Source of the DNA: an uncultured bacterium
GTDB taxonomy: Bacteria; Bacillota_I; Bacilli_A; RFN20; CAG-826
NCBI GenBank assembly: GCA_949299165.1
Contig: CASFZJ010000011.1
Coordinates: forward strand, 1 to 43,529
DNA length: 43,529 nt
Reading direction: 5' to 3'
Shown: one piece after another, positions 36,835 to 43,529 of the stretch
Position numbering within the stretch: the first letter of the stretch is position 1
Layout: every line of letters starts with the position of its first letter
Position numbers and translations under genes: made by a program
The notes under the pieces: model-generated
What the model saw: the letters and a program-made list of their open reading frames with translations, nothing else
Database searches by the model: none
What the model was told of the DNA's origin: nothing

Positions 36835-38532
36835 ATGAAAAAAGGGAAATTTTTCGGCTTTTTTCTTGTTTTACTTGCAACCTTATTCTCATCAAGCTTG
36901 ATGAGTTGCGGAAGTGAAAATGTTGAACAAGAAAAGCTAGTAATTGGAATGGAGTGCGGTTATCAGCCGTTTAACTGGACTGTTCAAATTGAAAGCGAAT
37001 ATACTCTTCCAATTGATGGAACAACTGAGTTTGCAGATGGATATGATATTCAAGTTGCAAAATATTTAAGTAGGGACTTAAATCGAGAAGTTGTTATTAA
37101 ACGTATTGTTTGGGATAGTTTAGTGCCAGAGCTTAATTCTGGAAATATTAATATGATTCTTGCAGGTATGAGTTCAACTGCAGAAAGAAGAGAATCAATT
37201 GATTTTACTGACCCTTATCTTACTTCTGATTTAGCATTTTTAGTAAGAAAAGATACAGTACCTAGTGGAAATAGTGCCGAAAACCCAATGAAATATGAAG
37301 ATTTATTAGAGTTATTTAAAGGGGAACACTTAATAAGTCAACGTGGAGTAGTTGGTGATGATTTTATTGAAAAATATTTTACTGGAGTTGATCCAACTAT
37401 CATTCATAATGATCCACTTGCAACTTATCCACTTGCGGCAAATGATGTTTCACAAGGTACATCTTTTGCAATGCCTGCTGAACTTCCAGTTTGCGAAGCA
37501 ATGGTTAATATTGACCCAAACAAACTAGGAATTTTATATGTTGATCAATCATTTTTAGAAGAAAGTGATCTAGAAGGTTTATCGGTTTCTATCGGGATTA
37601 AAAAATGCAATGATGAATTAAGAGAAACTCTTAATGAGTCTTTAAGCCGATTATCTAGTGAAGAAAGAGGCAAAATGATGGGGGATGCTGCAAGAAGAAG
37701 TGCTGGAAATTCGACTCAAGATAATTCAACTTCCTCAACTTTATTTGATTTAAATAGAGCTCGGGATATCTTTGTTAATAATTTAAATTTAATAGGTGCC
37801 GGAATTTTAGATACCATCATTCTTGCTATTTTTGGAACAGGAGTTGGTTTACTTCTTGGCATCTTTTTAGCTTATGGGAAAAACGCCAAAATTAAAGAGA
37901 CTGATAAAGCGATTTTGAAAACTTTAAAGGGGTTTTGCAGGGTTTTTTGTCAAATTTACTCTGTAATTCTTCGTGGAACACCGATGATGGTTCAAGCTTT
38001 AATCTTTAAATTTGGATGCCAAGCGCTAGGTCTAAACTGGGGAAATATCTCTTTTGGAGGAGGAGAAATTTCTAATTTCTTTAATGGATGGTTTATTGCA
38101 GGTTTAATCGTTATTACGCTTAATACGGCAGCCTATATGGGTGAAATTGTTCAAAGTGGACTAAATGGCGTAGACAAAGGACAAATCGAAGGTGCTAGAA
38201 GTTTAGGTATGTCTTCATCTCGTACATCTTTTTCGATCATTCTTCCTCAAGCTTTGAGAAATGTTTTACCAACGATTGGTAATGAACTTATCGTAAATAT
38301 TAAAGATTCTTCAGTTTTAAATGTTATTGCAGTTACTGAACTTTATTATCGTATGATGAACATCGCCTCAACAACGTACGCTTTTTTAGAAGCTTATCTT
38401 ATCTTAGCGATTATCTATCTTCTTTTAACTTTACTTGCAACAGGTATCTTAAAACTTATTGAAAAGAAACTTGATGGCGTTAAATTCTCATTTAATCCAT
38501 TCAGATTTTTAAGAAGAAAGGAGAGTTTTTAA
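36835..38532 (+). CDS. Fused amino-acid-binding protein and ABC permease, predicted lysine importer
   Basis: The 565-residue protein joins two functions. Residues 1-25 form a lipoprotein signal with lipobox LMSC (Cys 25), and about 35-285 a family 3 substrate-binding domain ([14 protein letters not shown], then [17 protein letters not shown]). A linker follows, then a His/Glu/Gln-type permease with helices from about 318. Its EAA loop reads [27 protein letters not shown]. Such binding-permease fusions are known in lactic acid bacteria (GlnP). The lysine riboswitch just upstream points to lysine as cargo, although the protein fold alone cannot tell. The ATPase gene follows after two bases, with its SD inside this gene's end. 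AAGGAG precedes ATG. Confidence 0.88.
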   Translation: MKKGKFFGFFLVLLATLFSSSLMSCGSENVEQEKLVIGMECGYQPFNWTVQIESEYTLPIDGTTEFADGYDIQVAKYLSRDLNREVVIKRIVWDSLVPELNSGNINMILAGMSSTAERRESIDFTDPYLTSDLAFLVRKDTVPSGNSAENPMKYEDLLELFKGEHLISQRGVVGDDFIEKYFTGVDPTIIHNDPLATYPLAANDVSQGTSFAMPAELPVCEAMVNIDPNKLGILYVDQSFLEESDLEGLSVSIGIKKCNDELRETLNESLSRLSSEERGKMMGDAARRSAGNSTQDNSTSSTLFDLNRARDIFVNNLNLIGAGILDTIILAIFGTGVGLLLGIFLAYGKNAKIKETDKAILKTLKGFCRVFCQIYSVILRGTPMMVQALIFKFGCQALGLNWGNISFGGGEISNFFNGWFIAGLIVITLNTAAYMGEIVQSGLNGVDKGQIEGARSLGMSSSRTSFSIILPQALRNVLPTIGNELIVNIKDSSVLNVIAVTELYYRMMNIASTTYAFLEAYLILAIIYLLLTLLATGILKLIEKKLDGVKFSFNPFRFLRRKESF

Positions 38533-38534
38533 AG

Positions 38535-39536
38535 ATGGATACATTATTAAAAATTGAAAATTTAGCTAAATTTTTCGGGACAACTAAAGTTTTAAAAGAT
38601 ATTTCTTTAACCGTAAATAAAGGGGACGTTATCTCAATTATTGGACCAAGTGGTAGTGGAAAATCGACCTTTTTAAGATGTTTAAATTTACTTGAAGAAC
38701 CAACAAGAGGCAAACTCACTTTTTTAGATAAAACTTATTTTAACATCACTAAGTGTAAAGATGATTTTGTAGATTACGAAAGATATCGTGCAGCTTCTGA
38801 AGACTATAAGGAGCGTCTTGTTGAAACTGAAGATAATTACGCTATCTACAAAAATAAATTAATTGAAGATAAGACCAATAAAGAATATAAAGAAAAATGC
38901 AAAATTGCCAAAAAAGAATACGACAAAGTTAGAAAACATCCTGTCTTAAAAAAAGACTATTTTGACAAAAGTGCCTATGAAGAAGCGATTAAATCTTCTC
39001 CATCTTTTTCAATAAATACAAAAGAGATAAATGAAATTAGAACCCACATTTGCATGGTTTTTCAACAATTTAATTTATTTAATAACTATAATGTTTTAGA
39101 TAATTGCATTATTGGACAAACTAAAGTTTTAAAAAGAAAGTATGAAGAAGCTAAAGAAATCGCGATTAAAAATCTAACTAGTGTAAATATGCAAGATAGA
39201 ATGAATTATCGTATTTCTGAGCTTAGTGGTGGACAAAAACAAAGAGTTGCTATCGCTAGAACCTTATCGATGAATCCTTCAATTATTTTATTTGATGAAC
39301 CAACAAGTGCACTTGACCCTGAAATGGTCGATGAAGTTTTAAATGTCATGAAAGAGCTTGCAAGTCAAGGCATGACAATGATAGTTGTAACTCACGAAAT
39401 GAATTTTGCTAAAAACGTTTCTAATAAAGTTGTCTTTATGGAAAATGGATACGTTGTAGAAAGTGGGAATCCAAAAGAAATTTTCGAAAATCCTAAAACT
39501 GAACGTTTAAGAGAATTTTTGAAAATGGATAAATGA
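38535..39536 (+). CDS. Amino-acid ABC transporter ATPase with insertion (GlnQ-like)
   Basis: The 333-residue ATPase partner of the fused permease has Walker A GPSGSGKS (37-44), Q-loop Gln177-178 (MVFQQFNLF), signature LSGGQ (230-234), Walker B IILFDEP and H-loop THE. Ordinary GlnQ has about 240-250 residues. The surplus is a charged, helical segment of about 90 residues (about 68-160) between Walker A and the Q-loop, like the insertions in the Opp ATPases. It is encoded two bases after the permease, with AAGGAGAG before ATG. It ends with TGA, which shows that TGA is a stop in this organism. Confidence 0.9.
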   Translation: MDTLLKIENLAKFFGTTKVLKDISLTVNKGDVISIIGPSGSGKSTFLRCLNLLEEPTRGKLTFLDKTYFNITKCKDDFVDYERYRAASEDYKERLVETEDNYAIYKNKLIEDKTNKEYKEKCKIAKKEYDKVRKHPVLKKDYFDKSAYEEAIKSSPSFSINTKEINEIRTHICMVFQQFNLFNNYNVLDNCIIGQTKVLKRKYEEAKEIAIKNLTSVNMQDRMNYRISELSGGQKQRVAIARTLSMNPSIILFDEPTSALDPEMVDEVLNVMKELASQGMTMIVVTHEMNFAKNVSNKVVFMENGYVVESGNPKEIFENPKTERLREFLKMDK

Positions 39537-39619
39537 AACACCTCTTGCACAAAAAAATTCAATTTGAAAAGATTTTTTAAAAAATCTTCAAAAAATTTAA
39601 AAAAATTTTTATCTTAAAT

Positions 39620-39644
39620 AATGCGATTAAATTCGCATTTTTTT
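39620..39644 (+). terminator. Intrinsic terminator of the lysine importer operon
   Basis: AATGCGA pairs with TCGCATT across a 6-nt loop, followed by a run of seven T residues. Confidence 0.8.
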
Positions 39645-39699
39645 GATTTTGAAAAAAATATTTTAAATTTTCTTAAAAATTTTTTTAACATTTTTCGAA

Positions 39700-40150
39700 T
39701 TAACCTCCTTCGTATTAAGTGAAGGGGGATAAATTCCCTCTAGTTAAAATGAAACTAAGGATAAAGGAGGTGATAGCTAATTATGTTTAAAGATAATTTA
39801 AAGATTTAAAAGAGGAGCAAATTTAACTTCTCTAAATAAAGTAGTGATTTGCTCCCTTTCAAATCAATGCTTTAAAGAAAGGAGGTGGTTATTATTGACC
39901 TAACTTAAAGTAAATCTTTAAGTAAAGTAGGATTGCTTATCCGAAAACAATGCTTCTATTCGTTGGTGGATAGCTAAACGATGCAAAAAGGAAGAAGTGA
40001 GAAATCACAAAGCACGTATTAAAAAAGTATCAGCTATCAAATATTAGTACGGTGGTCGGCACCGGATTTCAAGCCTTTATGAGATCACTAAAAGTACAAT
40101 TAAGTACTGATCAATGACTGAGGAAGCTCAAACGGAGATTTAAATAAAAT
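39700..40150 (+). ncRNA. Candidate large structured RNA, class not established
   Basis: This 450-nt gap lacks a long frame but is rich in exact pairings. GGAGCAAAT pairs with ATTTGCTCC (39814/39847) and CTTAAAG with CTTTAAG (39904/39916). GATAGCT pairs with AGCTATC (39969/40032), enclosing GTGA-GAAA-TCAC (39997-40008, a GNRA loop). CGGTG pairs with CACCG (40050/40060) and TGAG with CTCA at about 40118. Two sequences matching the 16S 3' end complement (AAGGAGGT at 39764 and 39879) and an upstream ACCTCCTT (39703) could form alternative pairs. The tiny frame MFKDNLKI after the first SD (39783-39809) may be chance. The look recalls ornate Firmicutes RNAs such as raiA RNA, but I cannot assign a class. 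Confidence 0.6.
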
Positions 40151-40161
40151 TTGTGAGAGCG

Positions 40162-40896
40162 CTAATGTAAATTATCGAAAATCAAACCAATTTTGCTTTT
40201 TACGAATAATTTAATTGGTCGATTAATTTTGATGTCAGTTAAATTAATAACAGCAATATTATCTCCAAAAAAGTAATTTATAAACGTATTGGCAGGGTAA
40301 ACATTTAAAGATGTTCCCGCCACTATGAGGCAGTCAGCCTGTTGTAGGGCGATTAACGCCTTAGTAATGGTCATATCATTTAATGGTTCCTCATATAACA
40401 CAACATCAGGTTTTACAACTCCGCCGCATTTTGTGCATAATGGTAAATTTCCAAGACTCAAAAACTCATCTAAACCATATTGTTTGCCACATTTTGTACA
40501 AAAGTTGCGATGGATTGAACCATGAAGTTCAATAACATTTTTCGAACCTGCGAGTTGATGAAGTCCATCGATATTTTGAGTAATAATAGTTATGTCTTTG
40601 CCAGACCTTTCTTTATTAGCTAAATATTTGTGAGTTATATTAGGTTTTGCGGATTTATTAATCATAAATTCGCGATAAAATTCAAAAAAAGTTTTAGTAT
40701 TATTTTCAAAATAATGATGTGATAACATCGCCTCGTAAGGTTCGTCGTATTTGCTTTTTAAATGATACAAACCATTTTCACTACGGAAGTCAGGTATTCC
40801 ACTTTCTGTTGACACACCAGCTCCGCCAAAAAATACAAGATGCTTAGACTTATCAATCATCTCTTGAAGTGTTTTTATTTCTAATTCGTTTTCCAT
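40162..40896 (-). CDS. Sirtuin, NAD-dependent protein deacylase
   Basis: From the chosen start the protein has 244 residues. NAD-binding motif GAGVSTESGIPDFRS (25-39), TQNIDGLH with catalytic His125 in ELHGS, zinc Cys pairs CTKC (133, 136) and CTKC (154, 157), and GTSLNVYPA are all present. It should remove acyl groups from lysines using NAD. The second in-frame ATG (40896) is preferred over 40926. A perfect TATAAT (40908 to 40903 on this strand) stands six bases before it, giving a leaderless mRNA, whereas no RBS precedes 40926. It is convergent with the candidate RNA region. The macrodomain gene 400 bp away on the other strand also belongs to NAD/ADP-ribose metabolism. Confidence 0.9.
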   Translation of the reverse strand: MENELEIKTLQEMIDKSKHLVFFGGAGVSTESGIPDFRSENGLYHLKSKYDEPYEAMLSHHYFENNTKTFFEFYREFMINKSAKPNITHKYLANKERSGKDITIITQNIDGLHQLAGSKNVIELHGSIHRNFCTKCGKQYGLDEFLSLGNLPLCTKCGGVVKPDVVLYEEPLNDMTITKALIALQQADCLIVAGTSLNVYPANTFINYFFGDNIAVINLTDIKINRPIKLFVKSKIGLIFDNLH

Positions 40897-40902
40897 ATTT
40901 TT

Positions 40903-40908
40903 ATTATA
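40903..40908 (-). promoter_or_regulatory. -10 box of the sirtuin gene
   Basis: TATAAT is read on the - strand six bases before ATG 40896. This is strong evidence for a leaderless start and against the upstream ATG. The -35 (TTAAGT at 40930-40925) is weak. Confidence 0.55.
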
Positions 40909-40964
40909 AGAATTTAGCGAAAACACTTAAATTAATTTATTTAAAATGTGATAATTAAGTCCGT

Positions 40965-41049
40965 GGCATCATGGCGGAATTGGTAGACGCACTGGTCTCA
41001 GAAGCCAGTGGGGCAACCCGTGGAAGTTCGATCCTTCTTGGTGCCACCA
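40965..41049 (+). tRNA. trnL: tRNA-Leu (anticodon CAG)
   Basis: The acceptor GGCATCA pairs with TGGTGCC. The anticodon stem CTGGT/GCCAG holds loop CTCAGAA, giving CAG and reading CUG. There is a long variable arm (GGGGCAACCC) typical of tRNA-Leu. The T arm is GGAAG-TTCGATC-CTTCT. CCA is encoded at 41047-41049. Confidence 0.95.
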
Positions 41050-41089
41050 TTTAAATGTTTTTTTAAAAAAATACAGAAATTTGCAAGAA

Positions 41090-41118
41090 TAGTTCCGTCG
41101 AAATTTCCGACGGAACTA
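41090..41118. terminator. Strong hairpin after tRNA-Leu
   Basis: TAGTTCCGTCG pairs perfectly over 11 bp with CGACGGAACTA around a 7-nt loop. Only a weak T-rich tail follows on the + strand, so it may be a processing or bidirectional termination element. Confidence 0.6.
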
Positions 41119-41286
41119 GTAAATTGTTTTGGATTTTTAATTATTAGATTTTAAAGAACGCAACGAACGTATGCTAAACCGAATCTGAGATAGTTATTTG
41201 CACACAATTTTGAAATAATAAGTATGCTTTAACGGTAAATTATTAATTACAATTGTATCTATAATATTAAAAAGAGTTACGGATAT

Positions 41287-41730
41287 ATGATTATATTTAA
41301 ACAAGGAAACATATTTGATTCTAAATGTGAAACGTTAGTCAATCCAATCAACTGTGTTGGTGTTATGGGTAAAAGACTTGCACTAGCCTTTAAAAATAAA
41401 TTTCCTAAAATGTATGAGGTTTATAGAAAAGATTGTTCTTTAAATAAAATTAAAGTCGGGAAAGTCTATCCTTATTACGAAGATGGAAATATAAGAGTCT
41501 TAAATTTTCCAACTAAAGTCCATTGGAAAACTAATTCAAAAATTCAATACATTGAAAAAGGTTTAGAATTTTTTGTTAATAATTATGAAAAATATGGCAT
41601 CAAATCAATTGCTTTCCCATTATTAGGTTGTGGAAACGGTGGACTTGATTGGATTAAAGTTAAATCATTAATGGTTGTGTATTTAGAAAAACTGCCGATA
41701 AATGTCGAAATTTATTTTCCTAGAAAATAA
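41287..41730 (+). CDS. Macrodomain protein, DarG-like ADP-ribose-binding
   Basis: The 147-residue protein is almost entirely one macrodomain. Its motifs are GNIFDSKCETLVNPINCVG, GVMGKRLALAFKNKFP, FPTKVHWK and FPLLGCGNGGLDW. This pattern resembles the DarG and phage-type macrodomains that remove ADP-ribose from nucleic acid or bind ADP-ribose metabolites. No DarT toxin gene lies in the window, so it is not shown to be an antitoxin. TATAAT at 41260-41265 suggests a start near 41272 and a short leader; the RBS (AAAGAG) is weak. The nearby sirtuin gives a shared NAD/ADP-ribose theme but is on the other strand. Confidence 0.82.
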   Translation: MIIFKQGNIFDSKCETLVNPINCVGVMGKRLALAFKNKFPKMYEVYRKDCSLNKIKVGKVYPYYEDGNIRVLNFPTKVHWKTNSKIQYIEKGLEFFVNNYEKYGIKSIAFPLLGCGNGGLDWIKVKSLMVVYLEKLPINVEIYFPRK

Positions 41731-41759
41731 GTTTAATGATCGATTAATATAATTTTTTA

Positions 41760-41790
41760 GGAAATTAATTTCCGGGAAATTGATTTCCCG
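41760..41790. promoter_or_regulatory. Two adjoining palindromes overlapping a promoter
   Basis: GGAAATTAATTTCC (41760-41773) is a perfect palindrome. CGGGAAAT and ATTTCCCG (41773-41790) form a second one around two bases. They share the GGAAAT/ATTTCC half-site. The second covers the -35 of the promoter below, as an operator would. A terminator role for the macrodomain gene is possible, but the T run is poor. Confidence 0.55.
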
Positions 41791-41807
41791 AATAATTTCT
41801 ATATAAT
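41780..41807 (+). promoter_or_regulatory. Promoter of the ATPase-DUF234 gene
   Basis: TTGATT (41780-41785) and a perfect TATAAT (41802-41807) are 16 bp apart. The predicted start is near 41814, about 54 nt before ATG 41868. An AAGGAG at 41814-41819 is not followed by a usable start codon at normal distance. Confidence 0.65.
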
Positions 41808-41867
41808 AAATTTAAGGAGACCTCTGTTATAAAGTGATTTTTTAAAAATAGAGTTCAAAAAAATTTT

Positions 41868-43247
41868 ATGTTTATAGGAAGAGAAAAGGAAATTCAAGAA
41901 ATAAAAGAACTACTCAACTCTGATAAAATGGAGACCGCTTTAATTTACGGAAGAAGAAGAGTTGGGAAAACCGCAATAATTACTGAGGCATCAAAAGATT
42001 GCAATTTAATAGTGATTCATTATGAATGTAAAAAAGTGTCAATTGATGTCAATTTAGAAATGATTACATCCCTATTAATCAATCGATTAAAATTACCTCA
42101 AATTAAATTTGACAACTTTAACGCTTTTTTTGAATATGTCTTTACTCTTTCTGAAACAAAGAAATTTGCGCTCATAATCGATGAATTTTCATTCTTATTA
42201 GAAAAGGATTTTGCTATTGAATCTTATCTTGCTTCAGCGATAGATATGCACAAAGAATATTCTAAAATTAAGTTAATAATCTCTGGAAGTTACGTTGGTT
42301 TAATGCAAAAAATGATTGAATATGGTTCGCATTCTTATGGAAGATTTAATCATATTTTGATAATTAGACCATTTGATTATTATTTATCAGCAAAATTTTA
42401 TCCAAATTATTCTGATGAAGATAAGTTCATTGCTTATTCTGTTTTTGGCGGATTACCTTATTTTAATAGTTTGATCGATCAAAATAAGTCGGTTGAAGAA
42501 AATATTAAAAACCTAGTAATTAAACCCGATTCAATTCTTGAACTCGAACTCAATCAAATGATTTTAGAAGAAACCAATCGCATTAATAACTTTAATGATG
42601 CTATAAGATTAATTGCAAGCGGAAAAACAAAACAAAGTGATATAGCTTCATGTCTTAAAAACTATGGTTTAAACGACCCTAAGTATCTTTTAAACAAAAT
42701 GCAAGATATGGATATTGTTGAGAAATACACGCCAATAAATGAGAAGAACAATAAAAAGAAAACTTTCTTTCGCTTTAAAGATAACTTCTTTGCTTTTTAC
42801 TTTAGATATATAGCTTTATCTCCTTATTCAACAATGAGAGTTAAACCTGATTATTTTTACAAAACATTTATTGAGAATGACTTTAAGAATAATTATTTAC
42901 CACGAAAGTTTGAGGATTTAAGTAGAGAATTTCTGCTTAGAATTAATTTATTGGGTAAAATAAATCCGCCTTTAATGGATGTTGGAACTTATTTTTTCAA
43001 TGATAAAAAGCAAAAATTAAATCGCCAATTTGATGTAGTAACTCTTGATGAAAATGGCTATGTATCTTATGAATGTAAATATAGTGATAATAAAATTGAC
43101 AATAAAGTTATTGAAGAAGAAATAAGGCAATCTAAAGACTTAGAAATCGAGTTCTATAAATTAGGTTTCATCTCTAAAAATGGTTTTGATAAAGATGTTG
43201 ATAAAGAAAAATATAATTTATTTACTTTAGCAGATTTTTATAAATAA
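41868..43247 (+). CDS. AAA-type ATPase with C-terminal DUF234 (nuclease-like) domain
   Basis: The 459-residue protein starts with the archaeal-ATPase-family P-loop: Walker A GRRRVGKT (28-35), Walker B ALIIDEFSFL (Asp105, Glu106) and sensor-like LIISGS. A winged-helix-like middle part (SGKTKQSDIASCLKNY) precedes a C-terminal DUF234 domain. There Asp389 and the Glu402-x-Lys404 of YECKY match a PD-(D/E)xK nuclease core. Such proteins are widespread in archaea and host-associated bacteria; their function is not settled. No SD lies near ATG. An in-frame TGA at 41835 excludes a much longer start. Two palindromes at its promoter suggest repression by a dimeric regulator. Confidence 0.85.
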   Translation: MFIGREKEIQEIKELLNSDKMETALIYGRRRVGKTAIITEASKDCNLIVIHYECKKVSIDVNLEMITSLLINRLKLPQIKFDNFNAFFEYVFTLSETKKFALIIDEFSFLLEKDFAIESYLASAIDMHKEYSKIKLIISGSYVGLMQKMIEYGSHSYGRFNHILIIRPFDYYLSAKFYPNYSDEDKFIAYSVFGGLPYFNSLIDQNKSVEENIKNLVIKPDSILELELNQMILEETNRINNFNDAIRLIASGKTKQSDIASCLKNYGLNDPKYLLNKMQDMDIVEKYTPINEKNNKKKTFFRFKDNFFAFYFRYIALSPYSTMRVKPDYFYKTFIENDFKNNYLPRKFEDLSREFLLRINLLGKINPPLMDVGTYFFNDKKQKLNRQFDVVTLDENGYVSYECKYSDNKIDNKVIEEEIRQSKDLEIEFYKLGFISKNGFDKDVDKEKYNLFTLADFYK

Positions 43248-43324
43248 GTTGAGTTTTGCAAGGTTTTTGTCTAAAAAAATTGTTTTATTGAATAAAGAAT
43301 CAACAATATTTGGTTAACTGAAAC

Positions 43325-43354
43325 TTTATTTTACGCTTTTAAAAGCGAAATAAA
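43325..43354. terminator. Bidirectional hairpin between ATPase and exporter genes
   Basis: A CGCTTTT / AAAAGCG stem is extended by TTTATT / AATAAA with a one-base bulge. T and A runs on the two sides suit termination in either direction. Confidence 0.5.
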
Positions 43355-43423
43355 TTATTTGAAAAAGCTTTTACAATTTATCTTGAAATTTAATTTCACT
43401 CAATCTTTGATAAAATATTAATT

Positions 43424-43529
43424 ATGAAGTTACTTAGAAGATTTATACATTACTATAAACCACATAAATTAATATTTACTCTTGATATGCTTGCTTCCTT
43501 TTTGGTAGCAGTTATTGGAATGGGTTATC
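43424..43529 (+). CDS. Start of an ABC exporter (MsbA-like), cut by window end
   Basis: The 35 visible residues begin MKLLRRFIHYYKPHKLIF and lead into a hydrophobic helix. This is the usual N-terminus of fused ABC exporters (ABC transmembrane type 1). No SD is present. TAAAAT at 43411-43416 ends 7 nt before ATG, again suggesting a leaderless mRNA. The ATPase part lies outside the window. Confidence 0.6.
   Translation, partial: MKLLRRFIHYYKPHKLIFTLDMLASFLVAVIGMGY

Noticed and set aside
38535-39536. Mycoplasma-type code with TGA as Trp
   Set aside because: This ATPase ends properly at TGA with a normal family C-terminus, and Trp is TGG throughout the window.
39783-39809. Eight-codon frame (MFKDNLKI) after a perfect SD, as a toxin or leader peptide
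   Set aside because: It is too short and hydrophilic for a membrane toxin. The region is better explained as structured RNA.
40896-40926. Sirtuin start at the first ATG (40926)
   Set aside because: The -10 box at 40908-40903 lies inside this extension and there is no RBS before it. Homology to the family begins after the second ATG.

Overview
The window is AT-rich DNA from a low-GC Firmicute, probably a host-associated Bacilli/Mollicutes-like lineage. This rests on strong A+T bias, Shine-Dalgarno sites of the GGAGG type, many lipoboxes, ABC ATPases with long charged insertions, and an L-box lysine riboswitch. TGA is a real stop (gene 38535-39536 ends with it) and Trp is TGG, so the code is the standard bacterial one, not the Mycoplasma code. 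Species cannot be named from sequence alone.

Layout. (1) 1-3720: a restriction-modification / defence island on the + strand: a small HTH controller, an EcoRI-family adenine methyltransferase, a detached second copy of its C-terminal module, a DUF262-HNH nuclease and an uncharacterised partner, closed by a terminator. A GA dinucleotide tract at 1308-1320 puts three different C-termini in three frames, suggesting a three-state phase switch. (2) 3720-5650: a small unknown gene, a decayed adenosine deaminase on the - strand, an SdpI-like membrane protein and repeat-bearing non-coding DNA. (3) 5653-9298: two overlapping half-ABC exporters. (4) 9699-16103: three surface lipoproteins, the last with InlB-like beta repeats. 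(5) 16248-24077: two tandem 1.24-kaa subtilisin-family proteases with PA domains and C-terminal membrane anchors. (6) 24156-35553: a DUF3899 membrane protein and a complete oligopeptide ABC importer (oppA-B-C-D-F) with unusual insertions and a DUF2188 fused to OppF. (7) 35855-36370: a SHOCT-type membrane protein. (8) 36574-39536: a lysine riboswitch and a two-gene amino-acid importer (fused binding-protein/permease plus ATPase). (9) about 39700-40150: a probable large structured non-coding RNA. (10) 40162-43529: a sirtuin, tRNA-Leu(CAG), a macrodomain protein, an AAA ATPase-DUF234 protein and the start of another ABC exporter.

How the parts work together. The proteases probably digest external protein at the cell surface, and the Opp system imports the peptides. 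A nearly identical pair of 11-bp direct repeats lies upstream of both protease 2 and oppA, which suggests shared control. The riboswitch predicts that the second importer carries lysine. Several genes lacking a Shine-Dalgarno site have a TATAAT-like box 6-8 nt before the start codon, which suggests leaderless transcripts.

The most novel signals are the three-state methyltransferase switch, the structured RNA region, the shared 22-bp direct-repeat element and the Opp ATPase fusions and insertions.
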